Assembly: GCA_030762935.1 (NCBI GenBank)
Contig: CM060900.1
Location: forward strand, 397,809,132-397,873,131
Direction: 5' to 3'
Length of the DNA stretch: 64,000 nt
Source: Hymenopus coronatus
Taxonomy: Eukaryota > Arthropoda > Insecta > Mantodea > Hymenopodidae
The translations under genes and the position numbers were made by a program. Each line of letters starts with the position of its first letter. The first letter of the stretch is position 1. Positions 37,331 to 49,650 of the stretch are shown piece by piece. Below the pieces are notes generated by a model, which worked only from the letters and a program-made list of their open reading frames with translations, ran no database searches and was not told where the DNA came from.

Positions 37331-38402
37331 TACCAATTGAAATGGTCAACAAAAATGGATTTTTGTGCTCATCTTAAATCTTTTACAAATTTTACATCAC
37401 CTACTGTTTTGAGTAATCGCGTGAAAATACTCTATGGAAATTATACCTTTAATCCGTGTAATACTTTAGCTTTACGTAGCTAAAATGTATGTGAAGTAAA
37501 TTTTCGACTGTACTTTGCTCTTGAGTATCCAACCTATTTGGAGTTCATTTTCCAAAGGATTTTCTTCCCATTTCAGCGAAGTCCTGGTGTAAACGCCCGC
37601 CAGGTTCGTCGCTGACAGCACCGAGGTTCTCGAAAGAGAAATCAAAATGGGAGTCGAAACGTGTGTATTTTCAAAGACACGTTACATCCCATGACTTTGT
37701 AGTTCTCAATCAGCTGTCTGGCATGTTCTGTTTAACCTTCAAACCTGTAGTTTCCTAGAACGTTAATGGCAACGTTTTGAAAGAGAAGCATACAGCTCGT
37801 TCTTGCATACTTAACAGGCTTTCAAACTGTGAATCTTCCATAAGCTCCCTAATTGAGGGCAAACAAGTATACCCTCTGTTATTCTCGCTTCACTAATCTT
37901 TGGGAACTTAGTTTTCAGGAAGAGAAATGCACTTCCGCCATGATTCATTGCTTCCACAGCATTATTAATTCAATCTAGTTGATGCGTAATGGAGGTAATA
38001 CGATTTTTTCAGCACATTTACAAGTATTTGACGGTCAACATTTGCTTATCCCGTACTCTTTCTTTGGCCAACATTTTTATTTATTTGTTTTACATTCATA
38101 CCGGATACTGAATAGCAAAATATGTATGATCATGTAACTTTCCTTCATAAGTACTACGAAAGATATGGCAGGAGCCTTTAATCAGGCAGGTACTAGAATT
38201 ACACATTTTGTACAATAGATTTATGGAGCCATAAGATTCCTGGTGTATTTTAATGTCAAAAAAGCAACTCGAAAGCTCTTTTGATTCGTCAAATTTCGCC
38301 TCAGCGCTTTTAAAGTGAACTCGCCACAAACGTAACAAAAATTACTTTTGTCGTTTACACAATTTGAGTTATGCTTACTGTTCTAATATTTGCAGTGCTT
38401 AA
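37331..38402. other. Unassigned DNA left of the hAT element
   Basis: Nothing recognisable. Confidence 0.5.
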
Positions 38403-41124
38403 GAGAACGCCAGGAGCGGCTGCTTAATATGGTAGCAAGTTTATGCTACAACCAAAATGTTGGCTTTCCCTTTAACGAAAATTTTATACATTTATACATT
38501 TTGGGAACATTCTAACCTGATCATGTATAAGGGAACTTCGGCAAGCGCTATATTGTTTGCAGGTGCCAAGTAGTTTCCCTCGTACCTGCTACCCAAGTTG
38601 TATAATGGCTAGGTATAGGGAATGGCGAACCAATGGAGCGCAGTGAGGACCAGCTGCTCGGGGGGGGGGTGCGGGGTCTAAGCTGCACGTGATTGGTTAA
38701 CCTAGTAGTCAGAGAGCATGGAATAGGATGATCGTAACGGGATCAAACCATCTCGTTTAGTCCCACAACAAGGCCATCTATTGGTTTCATAAGTAGTACA
38801 TTGTTGCTTCTCTTCCGGTCTTCTATCTACTAATCATCATTATATTGTCTGTATTCCACGTGGTTTCTACTGTTTTGTGTGAATATTGTAAAGGTATATC
38901 GAGTTTTAATTGGTGAATCAGAGTGGTTTGTGTAGTTAAATACAGGTAAATAGTGATATAAAGGGAAACAATGAATTTTGTTCAATCTCTTTTACCACAA
39001 ACATTTTCAACGCTAACGTTGGAGGAAAAAAAATGAAAACTGCCCCAGATAGTTAAAACAAAATTAAGATGTTTTAATAGGAATTTTAACACCCGATATA
39101 TGTGGAAAATGTTACAGGATGTGTGGATGTGATGTTTAAAACGCCCTGTATTGCATTCCTTGCGTTTTGCTTGGTGCTGAAGATCCATGGACAAAACACC
39201 GCATGAGTAATTTACATCATCTTCACGATCCCGCCAAAAAGCATGTAGTGTCAAAGTTGCATATGAAACACGCCGTCAGTCTTGTTATGCTTGGCAATGT
39301 AAATAAGCAAAATAAATGGATTGTGCATATAGAAGAGCAATTGAACAACCAGAAAGTGGCTCAAAATAGATATGTTATAAACATTGTTATTAACTGCATT
39401 AGGTTCTGTGGGACCTTTGAGTTAACTCTGAGAGGACATGATGAGTCAGCGTCTTCAAGTAATCCTGGTATTTTTCGTGGACTGATAAATTTCAGTGCAG
39501 AGAGTGTATTCTGCGAAACCATCTGGAAAATGCTACAGTGTTGAAGGGCACCTACAAAACTATACAAAATGAGATTTTTCAATATGTACTTGAAGTCTAT
39601 CATGAGGAAATATCAAAATATCAAACAAATTTTATCTGTCGACGTAGCTTCCAAGTATCAAATTTGGGTAATTGTCTACAGATATGTGGTAAACCATAAG
39701 TCAGTGGAAAGGTAATGGGTATTTGTGAATCCATAATGCACAAAACAGAGAGCTTAGTTGCCTGCATATTACCAGAGCTCGACCGGCATCTACTATACAG
39801 TTAGCATAAACTGATAGCTCAAACATATGATGAGGCTGGTGTTATGTCTAGGTCGAAAAATGGCGTTCAGTCCATCGTAAAACAGAAGTATACATCCTCA
39901 GAATACATTCCTTGCCATGCACATCAGTTAACTTTAATTGTGTTAAATGCAGCATCAACAAATAGTATACTTTTTTTTTTTTTCATAAATCTTCAAGGAA
40001 TTCGTGCTTTTTTCTCTAACTTTGCTCAGAAAACATCAGTTTTAGAGGAAGTGCCAAAATCAGTGCAGACGAGATGGAACTTTCAATTTAGATCTGTCAA
40101 CACAATTTACGAAGAGAAGAGTTAATAGAATGCATGCAACTAATAAGGAGAGGCGGAAGAATCACCAATCCAAGTTCTGTACTTCAAGCTTCTAGTTCAA
40201 TTGGAATTTTAAGCGATGTTGTTTTCATATTTTGGTTGTCCTTCCATAAAAGTATGCCCCAAGTCAGTATTTTCTTTAACCAACTTCAGAGGAGTGACTG
40301 TATTCCTGTAATAGTTCAGAACAGACTTAATTATTTTGAGACGGAAATCCTCAAAATTAGAAGCAGCATAAATTCCACTGCAGTTAATGAGCATATAACA
40401 AAGAAAAGGAAATCTATAGAACACATTGAGAGAAAACGAAAGGTATGCGATGTAATCATTATTAAAATGAAAGACAGATTTAGGTTGCTCATATGGGAAT
40501 AGCAGTTCTCTTTCAGCCCGACAGATTTTCAGAATATAAAGTGTCATTCCCGGAACAGCATGTAAAAGTTTCCCTTCAGACGTATTCTTTCATTGAAGAA
40601 AAGAAATTAACCACTGAACTTTTTACAGTGTATAGCACTGAAGAATTTAAAAACATAGACTGGGTTGTTCTACTAGTGGAGTTCTTCAGGGACACTTTTA
40701 GAGAATCTGTTAAGCTACTAAATGCGAGTCTAACAATCCCCATGACAACATGTGAAGCGGAAAGATGTTTCTCTACTCTGAAAAGAATTAAAACATTCCT
40801 ACGCATTCGAGGAGAGGTTATCTGCATTGGTCATGCTTTCCATAGAAAGGGACTTCATCGTGCAGATCAAGAACTTCAATGAGCTGGTAATTGATAAATT
40901 TGTCGGCAGGAAGGAGAGAAGGACAGATTTTCTCTTATAAATAGGTGAGTGCTATATGTCACACAGTGTTTATAAAATATGTGTATGTTCTATGGCAAAA
41001 TTTTCAGATTTATGAGCCTATAGTGAGCAACTTAGACGGTGTTTTCGCTTTAAAATTCTTAAATTTTAGCGATAATTTTGTGAACCACCAATGTTCAGAG
41101 TCACCAGCCGCCCCTGGAGAACAC
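38403..41124 (+). mobile_element. hAT-superfamily DNA transposon with terminal repeats and target duplication
   Basis: The element spans 38411-41116 (2706 bp). Its left end is CAGGAGCGGCTGCT (38411-38424). Its right end, read in reverse, is CAGGGGCGGCTGGT (41103-41116), matching at 12 of 14 positions. The flanks are GAGAACGC (38403-38410) and GAGAACAC (41117-41124), an 8-base duplication with one mismatch, the length hAT elements make. Inside lies a broken transposase of the DUF4371/ZMYM-like hAT type in plus orientation. About 550 bases of left non-coding DNA (including ten guanines at 38660-38669) and about 175 bases on the right complete it. The element cannot move by itself because its transposase is broken. 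Confidence 0.9.
38971..40940 (+). pseudogene. hAT transposase (zinc finger, DUF4371, hAT dimerisation), frameshifted
   Basis: hAT transposases bind their element's ends and cut and paste it with a DDE active site. A likely start at 38971 gives MNFVQSLLPQTFSTLTLEEK. After stops, a frame from 39140 has a TTF-type zinc-finger-like NALYCIPCVLLG and then DUF4371 signatures (NRYVINIVIN, LRGHDESAS). A frame change near 39530 continues with NATVLKGTYKTIQNE. Another near 39640 gives DVASKYQ and YRYVV, with the stretch that should carry the first catalytic aspartate apparently deleted. From about 39810, KLIAQTYDEAGVM keeps the second aspartate. Then come IPCHAHQLTLI, TRWNFQ and, in another frame, a poorly conserved middle. 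The dimerisation motif is TCEAERCFSTLKR (about 40750-40790). A last frame shift near 40800 leads to LSIERDFI...RRTDFLL and a stop at 40938-40940. At least five frame changes and several stops make it a clear pseudogene. Confidence 0.88.
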
Positions 41125-41499
41125 ACTATTAGCTGGCACCACATTGTCAGTTCACAACTGAAAAACATAAAGGATTAGCGTCTTTTATTCAATAATGCTT
41201 CTACCCGTGTAGCAACAAGGCAGTACGCTTTCCATCCGTAATAGACTTCCTATCTGTTGTTGGAGTAAACATTGACCTGGACGGTAAAGTCATAAGTTTT
41301 GTAAAGAAAAGTTAATTTTTGTCATTCCTAAAGCAAATAAATGATCGCCTGAAGCAAAGATATCAATGTTGACCCAGAAAAATAAAATTAGTTTCTTTCA
41401 GTCGAAATGTGTTGCTCCCTGTGCTAATGATTCATGTGGGAGAGAAAATTTCGTGCTTCGTTTTTGGGTTTGGCAGAGCCGAGAATTATTAAAATGTTC
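41125..41499. other. Unassigned DNA right of the hAT element
   Basis: No family recognised. Part of it may be the diverged 3' half of copy B5. Confidence 0.4.
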
Positions 41500-41861
41500 A
41501 GTGTTGAGTGTTATACAGCAATCGTTCAGGAAACTCCACAGGCTATTCTCAGAAGATTCAAATCAAAATCGTTTGATTCATTTTTGAGAAAATCAAGAGT
41601 AACGAAATCCTGTCCATGGAAAGGGAAGTTTGGGATACGAGATCTTCTCGAAATATTCGTGTTGCATCCTTGCAAGAGAACTGGGTATTTGGCCGACTCT
41701 TCGTTTTTAAATTGTGCTGTTCACACACGAGGTCACCTTATTCTAAAAACCCGTTTTTATTCAGGGAGTTTCAAAATTTGTATTTGTGGTGAAAACTCGA
41801 TATAAAATTTTAGAGTGGAATGCAATACACACTTGCTAAAGGTAAGTAGTAGAGAAAGTAA
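41500..41861 (-). mobile_element. Hairpin family B, partial copy B5
   Basis: Right end AGTAGTAGAGAAAGTA with GAGTGGAATGCAATAC just inside. Further in are TTGCATCCTTGCAAG, CATGGAAAGGGAAGTTTGGG, ATTTTTGAGAAAATC and CTATTCTCAGAAGATTC, all in the inverse order of B4. The 3' half is missing or too diverged to see. Confidence 0.65.
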
Positions 41862-42015
41862 GTATCTATAAACTACAGGCATATTTCGAAATACTTATTC
41901 ACCCCGTAAAATATGTATTACTATTTTCTTGTATTGATTTTTATTACATATTTTAAAACAAATTTGTAGAGCGATAATGGCGGTAATCGATTTAAACTAA
42001 GAAAAAAATCTAATG
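41862..42015. other. Short spacer between two family B copies
   Basis: AT-rich, nothing recognisable. Confidence 0.5.
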
Positions 42016-42721
42016 CATTACATTCACATGCTTTTCTTTACCCTCTGTCTTCTATTAATGACTATACGAAATATTCTTATGAAAGCATATTTTTTCTATC
42101 TACGAATTGTACGTTATATACTGGGCTTAAAGTTCCATGCCCTTTCCATGCAATAGCGACAAACTAGTGAAAATTCTTGAAAAACAGGGACTTCAAAAAT
42201 ATGACGAAGCATTGATGACTTCGAAACATAATAATATATATCTCGGAATTGGCTTACCTACGCCACAAAGAAGGTTAGTTGGAATAAATTGTTTTAAATA
42301 GATCTACATTATTTATGTAAGTATTTATTTTTGTGTAGCGCTTCTCATCAATCGCTTAACCTTTACCAGTTATAAACAAGATTTTACAAAATGCCGTTCC
42401 AAATGAAGAGGAGTTCTCAGGCGATTTCCAAAAACTTCAAATTTTAATAAATTTAAATTATCAAGAATGTATCTTTATCACTTGGTAAATGCATTTTAAT
42501 AAAAACGGTAGAGCCATTTTTGAGAAAATAAAAAAATTAGAAAAGTGTTCCATGTAAAGGGTAGTTGAGTTGGGTTCGTAAATTGTTCCATGTAAAAGGT
42601 AGTTAATTGGTTTTGAGAATTTTTTTTTTTTGTCAAAATCTTCGTGTCGCATCTTTGGAAGATTCTGAATTTAATACTTGGTGTTTATTGGACTTTTTTT
42701 TTCAGTGATGCTGTTCATACA

Positions 42722-42764
<43 letters not shown>

Positions 42765-42895
42765 CACTACACATGATGTTCTAAAAATACCTTTTTGGAT
42801 TCAGGGATCCCCAAAATGTGTATTTCCGCTGAAATCTTGGGATCGAATTTATGGGTGGAATACAATACTTCCCCTATTTATTGTACGAGTGAAAA
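42016..42895 (-). mobile_element. Hairpin family B, copy B6 (near full length)
   Basis: The left edge CATTACATTCACATGCTTTTC is the inverse of the 3' end. Blocks in inverse order include AAAATGCATT..., AGCCATTTTTGAGAAAATA, GTTCCATGTAAAGGGTAGTTG (partly duplicated at about 42548 and 42590), CTTCGTGTCGCATCTTTGGA and GGGTGGAATACAATAC. The GT-rich block has expanded into a (CA)n microsatellite at 42723-42762. The hairpin end is eroded. Confidence 0.75.
42723..42762. repeat. (CA)n microsatellite inside B6
   Basis: About 20 CA units. They sit where other family B copies have a short GT-rich block. Confidence 0.95.
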
Positions 42896-44854
42896 AATAT
42901 ATAGATATATATTGTATAAAATGTACAGCGTTTTCACTGGGTGGGTATAAACGTTAATTGTACGTGCATGTCCGGTGCTGTATAAGTCTTCGGAATGCAA
43001 TACTGGCTCCAATCATAATCCACAAGAGACACAGCAGCCATTTTACTCTTACTTCACGGCAATAACGGCGTGAAACATCAGCGGAAATGCATTGCTGAAG
43101 GCTTTATGTGTGGGTCGACTGTAGACGTCATTGAGGTTGAACAATTTCATGCTATGTGTAATACTGTTAAAGCAGCAATTGATACGCTGGCTTAATTAAA
43201 CTTGCTCTGAGTAAGCGAAAAATGAAAATCACGACCCGGAAGGAAATGGTGAATGGAAAGACTAAATGTCGATCAAGGTTTGCCGTTAGAAATCCAGCCA
43301 AAGCTTGGTTTCAAGGTTCTACAAAATGATCATCTGATTAGTAGTGTCTGCTCTTTTTCCGTGTGTTTGTGCCCGAATGTTATGCAATGTCCACTGACAT
43401 TGGTTTACACTAATTCTTGTCTTTACTTTTTACGGCACTCGCTCGATAAAAGTGTCTTCTAAGGGCTTTAAATGGAAGCAGTTCATTTTTGATTGCCACT
43501 GTAAAGCTGATACTGACTGGTGACGAACTGGCCTCCCGTCAGATTCAAAGGTCTTTTTCACTGACCCATTACACGACTCAGTAGTGATTTCGCTGTTTTA
43601 GAGGTCTTCTCATAAGCTAAATGTGTTAATTTGACTCTAGCATGTAGCATTTCTTTGAAATGTGGCATTGCCAGCTTGAAATCCCAAAATGTTAACAGAG
43701 TTTATTTTGTATACCGATGCTGCTTATTAAAACGGACATTCTTTAATTCGGTACCTATGTTATTTCATACAGAACGAATGTGTTTGTGACGGAATAACTT
43801 GTGATTGCTCTATAGAGTTCCTCTGGAGACATAAGAGAAAACGAGAGCAGGATTTTACTTATGCGCTGAATATAACTTAATTAGTGATAAAACCACTAAT
43901 ATAATATTCGAAAATTCATTGATAGGTGTGCAGGTTCGGAATGAAAGCTCGGACGTTTATAGATTTTGTAGAATAATTCTTAAGCGATGAAGAAAGTTTA
44001 GAGTTATTTCTAATACCGAGAGTGATACGGCGGTGTGAACTTTGAGTAAAATTGAAGCATCTGGAGTTCCTGAAGGGATATTGCCATGTTAAAAAGACAA
44101 GGCTGATGCTAAATATCTAAATTAAGTATTTTACAATAAACATATCAGAATGCGGAGATGTTGCTTTATGTATAGCTATTGCGGGGAACATTGAGTAGTA
44201 TCTAGATGTTGCAGTAAGTAAACAACATAATTTAAGTTGATATCAAAGAAAGGGATAAGAATCAGTTGGAAGTATCATTTTACAATTCACTACTGGAGAT
44301 GGTTCTCGAACTAGACATTACTATTGTTTATTTCACTCTTTCTTGAACTAATGGACAAAAAAAGTTTTCTCAAGTATCAACTCAACGCAGAGGTATAAAA
44401 CAGATTAATGGCACTACTTTCTTAAACTTGTTCCACCCTACACCTACACTAAATACATGATGAAATACTTTTTGCCCCTATCCGATCAGGAATGAGTTTT
44501 CTAGCCTAAACTTCAGTCTATTGGTGGCAAGAACAGGTTTAAAAACCAAAACGTGGATTATGGCCATGGGTTTCTGTAATGTAATAAAAAGGTATAGAAA
44601 TTCTCCAGCAGCTGACTTTAGAGTTATCTACAAATGGTGTTATGTAAATACAAAGAATGGAAACAGCAGTGTTCATGTGCGACCTAAGAGCAGGAAAGCA
44701 CTGTTTTGTGGGGTGGCTGCACCCATCAGACAGGGTCATGGGGGAAGGTTTGTTTTCTGCGTCGTTCCTGCCTGACGTCCAGCAATAGTTCAACTTTGTT
44801 TTCGTTTCTTCTTGGTAATAAACAAGCCTAGCCGCTCCCCATGGCCGCGCTCGC
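42896..44854. other. Unassigned DNA
   Basis: Open frames at 43253-43462 and 44521-44793 have no recognisable domains. Nothing else seen. Confidence 0.45.
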
Positions 44855-44915
44855 TTAAGTGCCCCGCTTTGGTGCTTCGTGGTGCAGGGGATCGTGGGTT
44901 CCAGTCCCTTGCGTA
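44855..44915 (+). mobile_element. Possible tRNA-like fragment
   Basis: CGTGGTGCAGGGGATCGTGGG runs into a B-box-like GGGTTCCAGTCCC. The 5' half is unclear and a non-tRNA tail follows. Probably a SINE remnant. Confidence 0.35.
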
Positions 44916-46185
44916 TGGGCCTTTATATGTTTGCAAAATGTGTGTATGGTGTCTTTTTATATATTGGAAGAAAACAGCAAAACGGAAATCAAAGAGAAAA
45001 CAAAGTAAATGTTAAATTAAATTTAAAAAAAAATATGTTGAACTAAAGGTCCTAACAGAAAAAAATTAGTAGTTAAAAGCGCTCAGCATATCACACTTTG
45101 ATATTAACCTTGTAAACACAGCATAGATTCTGTAGTTCTTGTTATCTTGCTTTTACATTGTAGGCACATAAATGTTGATTTTTTTATATAACTAAAAACT
45201 GGTTCAAGGTAGGAACTTCAGAATTTAAGGTATAGTCTAACTACTGTTAGAAATACTGAAGAACACGCTATGGAAGTGTTATGAGTATACTTGTTGAATT
45301 GTGTCATGCACAGTTCTGGCTTACAAAATTTGCTGCAGTTTTCCCCCGAGAGGCGGTAAAAGAAAGTGTTTGGGCCCAACTGAACGCAACTTGAAAACAA
45401 AACTCAGCCGAAGTGACCCAGCAGTGTTAGAGAATAGGGTCCCCTGACGGACTTATTTAGTATGTCGGAACAAAGGGGGGCGGGGCAGGAAAACTGGTCC
45501 ATCCCCAGCTTCTTGAATTTTCCTTTGTTCCTCTATCACGAAGGGAGAACGCTCGACCGGGTTTCGGGGAGAGCTTAGAAACACACAATGTTCCCTCTTT
45601 GCATCCATAACACTTGTGATTTAGTTCAGGGAGGCACCTGAAGTGCAGTATCGTCAAATTTAAAGCAATTATTGGAAAACCCCGCCCTGGAAAGATTACG
45701 TATGTGATAAAGTTGAACTTAAGTTTTAAGAACCTTAAACATCTTAAAATGCATAATTGCAACATCGAAAAGTATTTATCTGGCCAGATCGTTGTGCTCA
45801 AGCGTCATACTTGTGCGCTTTTTTGAATCATTAAAATAGAACAAATGAAATCATAAATATTTTTATACTGTTTATAATCATTGTCGGTGTTCAAAATTCT
45901 ATGCGTAGAAAGCTTTCTGTTAGATTTTGATGCAATTTTCAGATCGTATACAAAAACGAACAGTGAAAGAATGAACACCGTTTTATGGTAACCGTGAATA
46001 ATGTTTACGAGCTATGCGCTAGTGAAAATATGGGAGCGAAACAACTTTTCGTTTTGTTTTCAAATAAAAGAGAAGTAAAATCTGCAGAGAACGCAAACAT
46101 TTTACAGCACTTTAAGGATGTGTAGGTTTTAATTAATTTGTAATGGCAGTGCTAAGGTAGTGTATTGATTATGCAACAATTACTA
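44916..46185. other. Unassigned DNA
   Basis: A 114-codon minus-strand frame at 45457-45801 has no recognisable domain. Nothing else seen. Confidence 0.4.
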
Positions 46186-46199
46186 GGTACGGAGGTAAT

Positions 46200-46990
46200 C
46201 TGATAGTTGATTTTTCGGATAACCGATCTTTTATGAAAATAAATTATACCAGGTGTCATAAGAGGAATATGAAACAAAGCAACGCAGATATTTAACACAA
46301 AACTGAACACAAAAAAATTGTATCACACGCCTTAAAAGTAACACATAGAACGGACTACGGTAGTTTGTCAGGTTAAAAATGGTAAAGTAAGCCTACAGTT
46401 TAGGAAAATTGGGAGCCTTCACAGTTGAAACTCGTATTTTTGTCGCTGATTCTCGCAAACGTTTCAAAGACACTGGTCGGATTTAATCATTCCATATGCG
46501 TCTCAGGTTTGTGAAAGCTTACTTCACTGGATGTTCCTTTTACGTCACGGTCGTTGTCGCTAGACTGTTCTTCGTTGTCTCACGAGGGCCTTGATTGTCA
46601 CTGGAAATTTTTCATAGTCTGTCAATGCTTGGTAACCAGGGTCATTATCATATTAGAGCCAGTCTCGAATGTTTTCGTCCTCGCATTCTTCAAATCCTGA
46701 AGATTCATTAATCAGTCCAGCCATTTCTGATACAAATTAGCTGTTTGGTGGTAGTTAAAGTGCAGCTATAAATACTCATTTGAGGAAAGAAGATTATTCC
46801 ATGCTTTTGCTAGTGTAGTGTCCTTGATAGTAACCCATGCTTCTGCTTTCAAGTACACAGCATCATTCAACTTCATGTATTGTTACCGAATTGTTTTTCC
46901 GCTAACAGAAACATCTGGTACACAAACAATTTGCTTTCAGTTGATCGGATACTCTGCTATACTCATTTTCTGCTCCAATACAGCGAAAGT
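46200..46990 (-). pseudogene. Tigger/Jerky-like (pogo-group) transposase C-terminal remnant
   Basis: Minus-strand frames carry the signatures of the C-terminal part of Tigger/Jerky DDE transposases. One is LNDAVYLKAEAWVTIKDTTL (about 46811-46870), continuing AKAWNNLL, which matches the family's KDAiYl.aeaW..i...Tl..sW.kll. The other is GFEECEDENIRDWL, then a stop, then YDNDPGYQALTDYE (about 46605-46700). This matches the family's acidic segment before its DPGYQ.mtDdEIV motif. The frame shifts and stops between them show it is dead, and the catalytic core upstream was not recognised. At about 46205-46230 the plus strand has TTTTTCGGATAACCGATC, similar to the TIR-proximal repeats of Tigger elements. 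The element's end may therefore lie near 46185. Confidence 0.7.
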
Positions 46991-48094
46991 TCCTGAACAC
47001 AAAACTAAATAAAACAATATTAAAAATTACTGTTTCCATATAATGCTACAGAAAAACCCACGTTTGGTTTTCTAAAAGTGTGACAGGACGAAATACCCAG
47101 GAAGTCTCTTGAGTTCTCATATGAACTCTTTGAAAAAATCATATGGTTTCATTCCCTAGGGTTTCCAATTTTTCTACGCCTTCCAATACTGAAATATACT
47201 TGTGAGTTGTGACTTACAGTCATGACATCCTCTTAACCTGTGATGGCTAACGAGAAATAATACAAGGAATGAATGAGAAGAACACAATTACATTTAGTGG
47301 CGCAGAACAGTAGTTACCAACTCGAATAAACAAAACCTCTATTTGGTAAACAAAAACCAAACCGAAGTCAAGGGAGACTAAAAAGAAAAAAACACTAAGA
47401 AGGAGATCTGCTAAGTCACAGTTTAAAAAGCAGATGTGTCTAGTCTTGATTTTTGCGATTCATCATCAAGGATAACAGTTGTGAATCGTGCATTGCGGGC
47501 ATTGTTCTGCAGCACTGAGAGTGTACAGGTCTGGTAAATTAGCTTACACGGCTTTCTGGTTTAACCGTTTGGAGTTTTGGCAATGAAGAAATGTTTTTAC
47601 AGGAGGGTCGTGTGTCTTGCCAAGAGGAGTTAATAGGCATCGTGCGAATAAGCACTGGAGGTTACATCCAATCCGACGGACCTATATGGGTTCAGACAAG
47701 CGGAAAATATTTGTGTGAAAACGGGATGTGCTCGCAAATAACCTTTTGATCGACAGTCTCCTAACTCTTGTTGAACTGGAATTAAATATACTGGAATATT
47801 CTAAAAATGGGTATATGTGGAAGGAGTGTTATCATTAAATTGTTTCTCCTATTTCGGCGTCCTGGAATATCTACAAAACTTATCCTAAGGGATGTAAAGC
47901 GGATGCCGCCTTTGAAAGCCTATTTCAACAGCATAACTGGAAAAGCGAGCTCTTGTTTTGTCAAATCTGTCTGAAATTTTCAGCAGTTCATTCTGAACAC
48001 TATCACTCTATATTTCGAAAACTTGTGTCCGTGTAGTTGGTTGTAGTATTCCCCCCCCCCATTAATGAATTTCGTATAATTTGATTAAACACGA
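46991..48094. other. Unassigned DNA
   Basis: Could include diverged 5' parts of the Tigger-like element, but I could not show this. Ten cytosines lie at 48051-48060. Confidence 0.4.
48051..48060. repeat. Poly-C tract
   Basis: Ten consecutive cytosines. Confidence 0.95.
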
Positions 48095-48310
48095 GTAGCA
48101 AAGGTGGTTAAGGAACGGACTCATGGACGGGAAATCTGGTTTCAAATTCTGACAATAACTAACAAATACCGGGAGATATCCTAAACTTAGGACTGGAACG
48201 TTTCCTTCCCAAATTTCCTTTTCCGATTATTATTTCATTTCAAGTGTCATCAATGTTCACCGCCGATTGTGCTGTATGCTGCAACCACGGTCATTAAATA
48301 CTACTACTTG
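48095..48310 (+). mobile_element. tRNA-like SINE family C, copy C1
   Basis: Head with AAAGGTGGTTAAGGAACGG (A-box region) and GGTTTCAAATTC (B box). The body has CCTAAACTTAGGACTGGAACG, TTTCCTTTTCCGATTATTA and TTTCATTTCAAG. The 3' domain GTCATCAATGTTCACCGCC is shared with the other C copies and with family A. Diverged, and no target duplication was found. Confidence 0.7.
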
Positions 48311-49429
48311 TGAGTTATTAACGCCTTAATTAAATTGATAATTATTTTAATTAAAGACGGGTTGTATGTAAAGCAAATTGTATAATTTAATTAAAACAAA
48401 TAGTTTACAAATCAAAACTTAAATGTCACCCATACCAGGCATTAAAATTACACATTCACTGTTCCTAAAGTAAATAAGTGATGTGGCAGATATATTTAGT
48501 AACATTAGAAACATTTTAATTATTCGTAATGCGTTTCACTATTTTATTTATTTTAACCTCAGTAGTTATTAAGCCCAATAAGACAATATGTGACAAATAT
48601 TCGGTGTGCGAAAATTATTTATGTTTAAATCAGTTTACTCTTGTGTTCATGATTGTAATTTGGCATATAATTTCGATATTTGACTTTGTATCGTTTACGT
48701 GTAAACTAGCAGCTGTTTTCGCACGTTGATTTTACTTTATGTTTAGATTAAGCTGTACTGAGCGGAAACCAAATCAGTTTCCCCCCTTAAACCCAACTCA
48801 CAATTTTCCGGTTCTAACTGAGTATTAAACCCGATACACAATGTTTACATGTTTGTATAAATACACAATTATTTACAATATTATAAATAAACTATATTTT
48901 AAGAAAAAAATCCTGAATACAAACTAACTAGATTTTAAGAAAATGTTGATGACCACAAACCAAGTAGATTTAAAGAAAGTGTTGATGATTATTATCTGAA
49001 AAAAATTAACTAGATAGGAAAAAGATAAAATTGGTTAGCATTCTGTTAATTTTTTTTTTTTTTTACGTTACTTGCAGATAATTCTATTTATACAGAAAGG
49101 TAAAATTTATTAATTGAGTTTAACAACCACTTATATTCCGATATTTTTCTGATGTTTCCCGTTCGGTACAATTTAATATACATGTAAAGTAATGGATGTG
49201 CGAAAATTATGTTTATTTTTCATGTAAACGAAACAAAATCAAGCGTCGAAATTATGTGGTAAATCGCAATCATTAACACAAGAGTTAACCGATGTACACA
49301 TAAATAAATTTCGCACAACAAATATTTGGCGCGCAATGTCTTATTTGGGCTCACAAATCACTGATTTCTGCAGAGAAAAATTAAGAAGAAGAATATATTA
49401 GCGAATGCTATAGTAGTATTTAACACCCA
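48311..49429. other. Unassigned AT-rich DNA
   Basis: Very AT-rich, with a diverged tandem-like pair around 48900-49000 (AGATTTTAAGAAAATGTTGATGA and AGATTTAAAGAAAGTGTTGATGA). No gene recognised. Confidence 0.45.
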
Positions 49430-49650
49430 TTTTTTACTGCATACGGTATTTCAGACGGTGGACACTGATGAATGATGATACAGGAAATGAAATAATAATT
49501 AGGAAAGGAAAGATTGCAAACCTAAGTTTAGCGTACCTCGTGGGCATTTTTAAGTTATGGAGACTAAGGAAAACTTAAAAAAATTCACTCAGGCAGGACG
49601 TTCATGGCGATATTTGAACCACAGGCCTCCAGTTCACGATCCAGTGCCTT
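49400..49650 (-). mobile_element. tRNA-like SINE family C, copy C3
   Basis: On the minus strand: B-box-like GTGGTTCAAATATCG, then CGCTAAACTTAGG. Next come CTTTCCTTTCCTAATTATTA, TTTCATTTCCTGTATCATC and ATTCATCAGTGTCCACCGTC, and then GGGTGTTAAATACTACTA. The order matches C1, and the 3' end matches family A. Confidence 0.7.
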
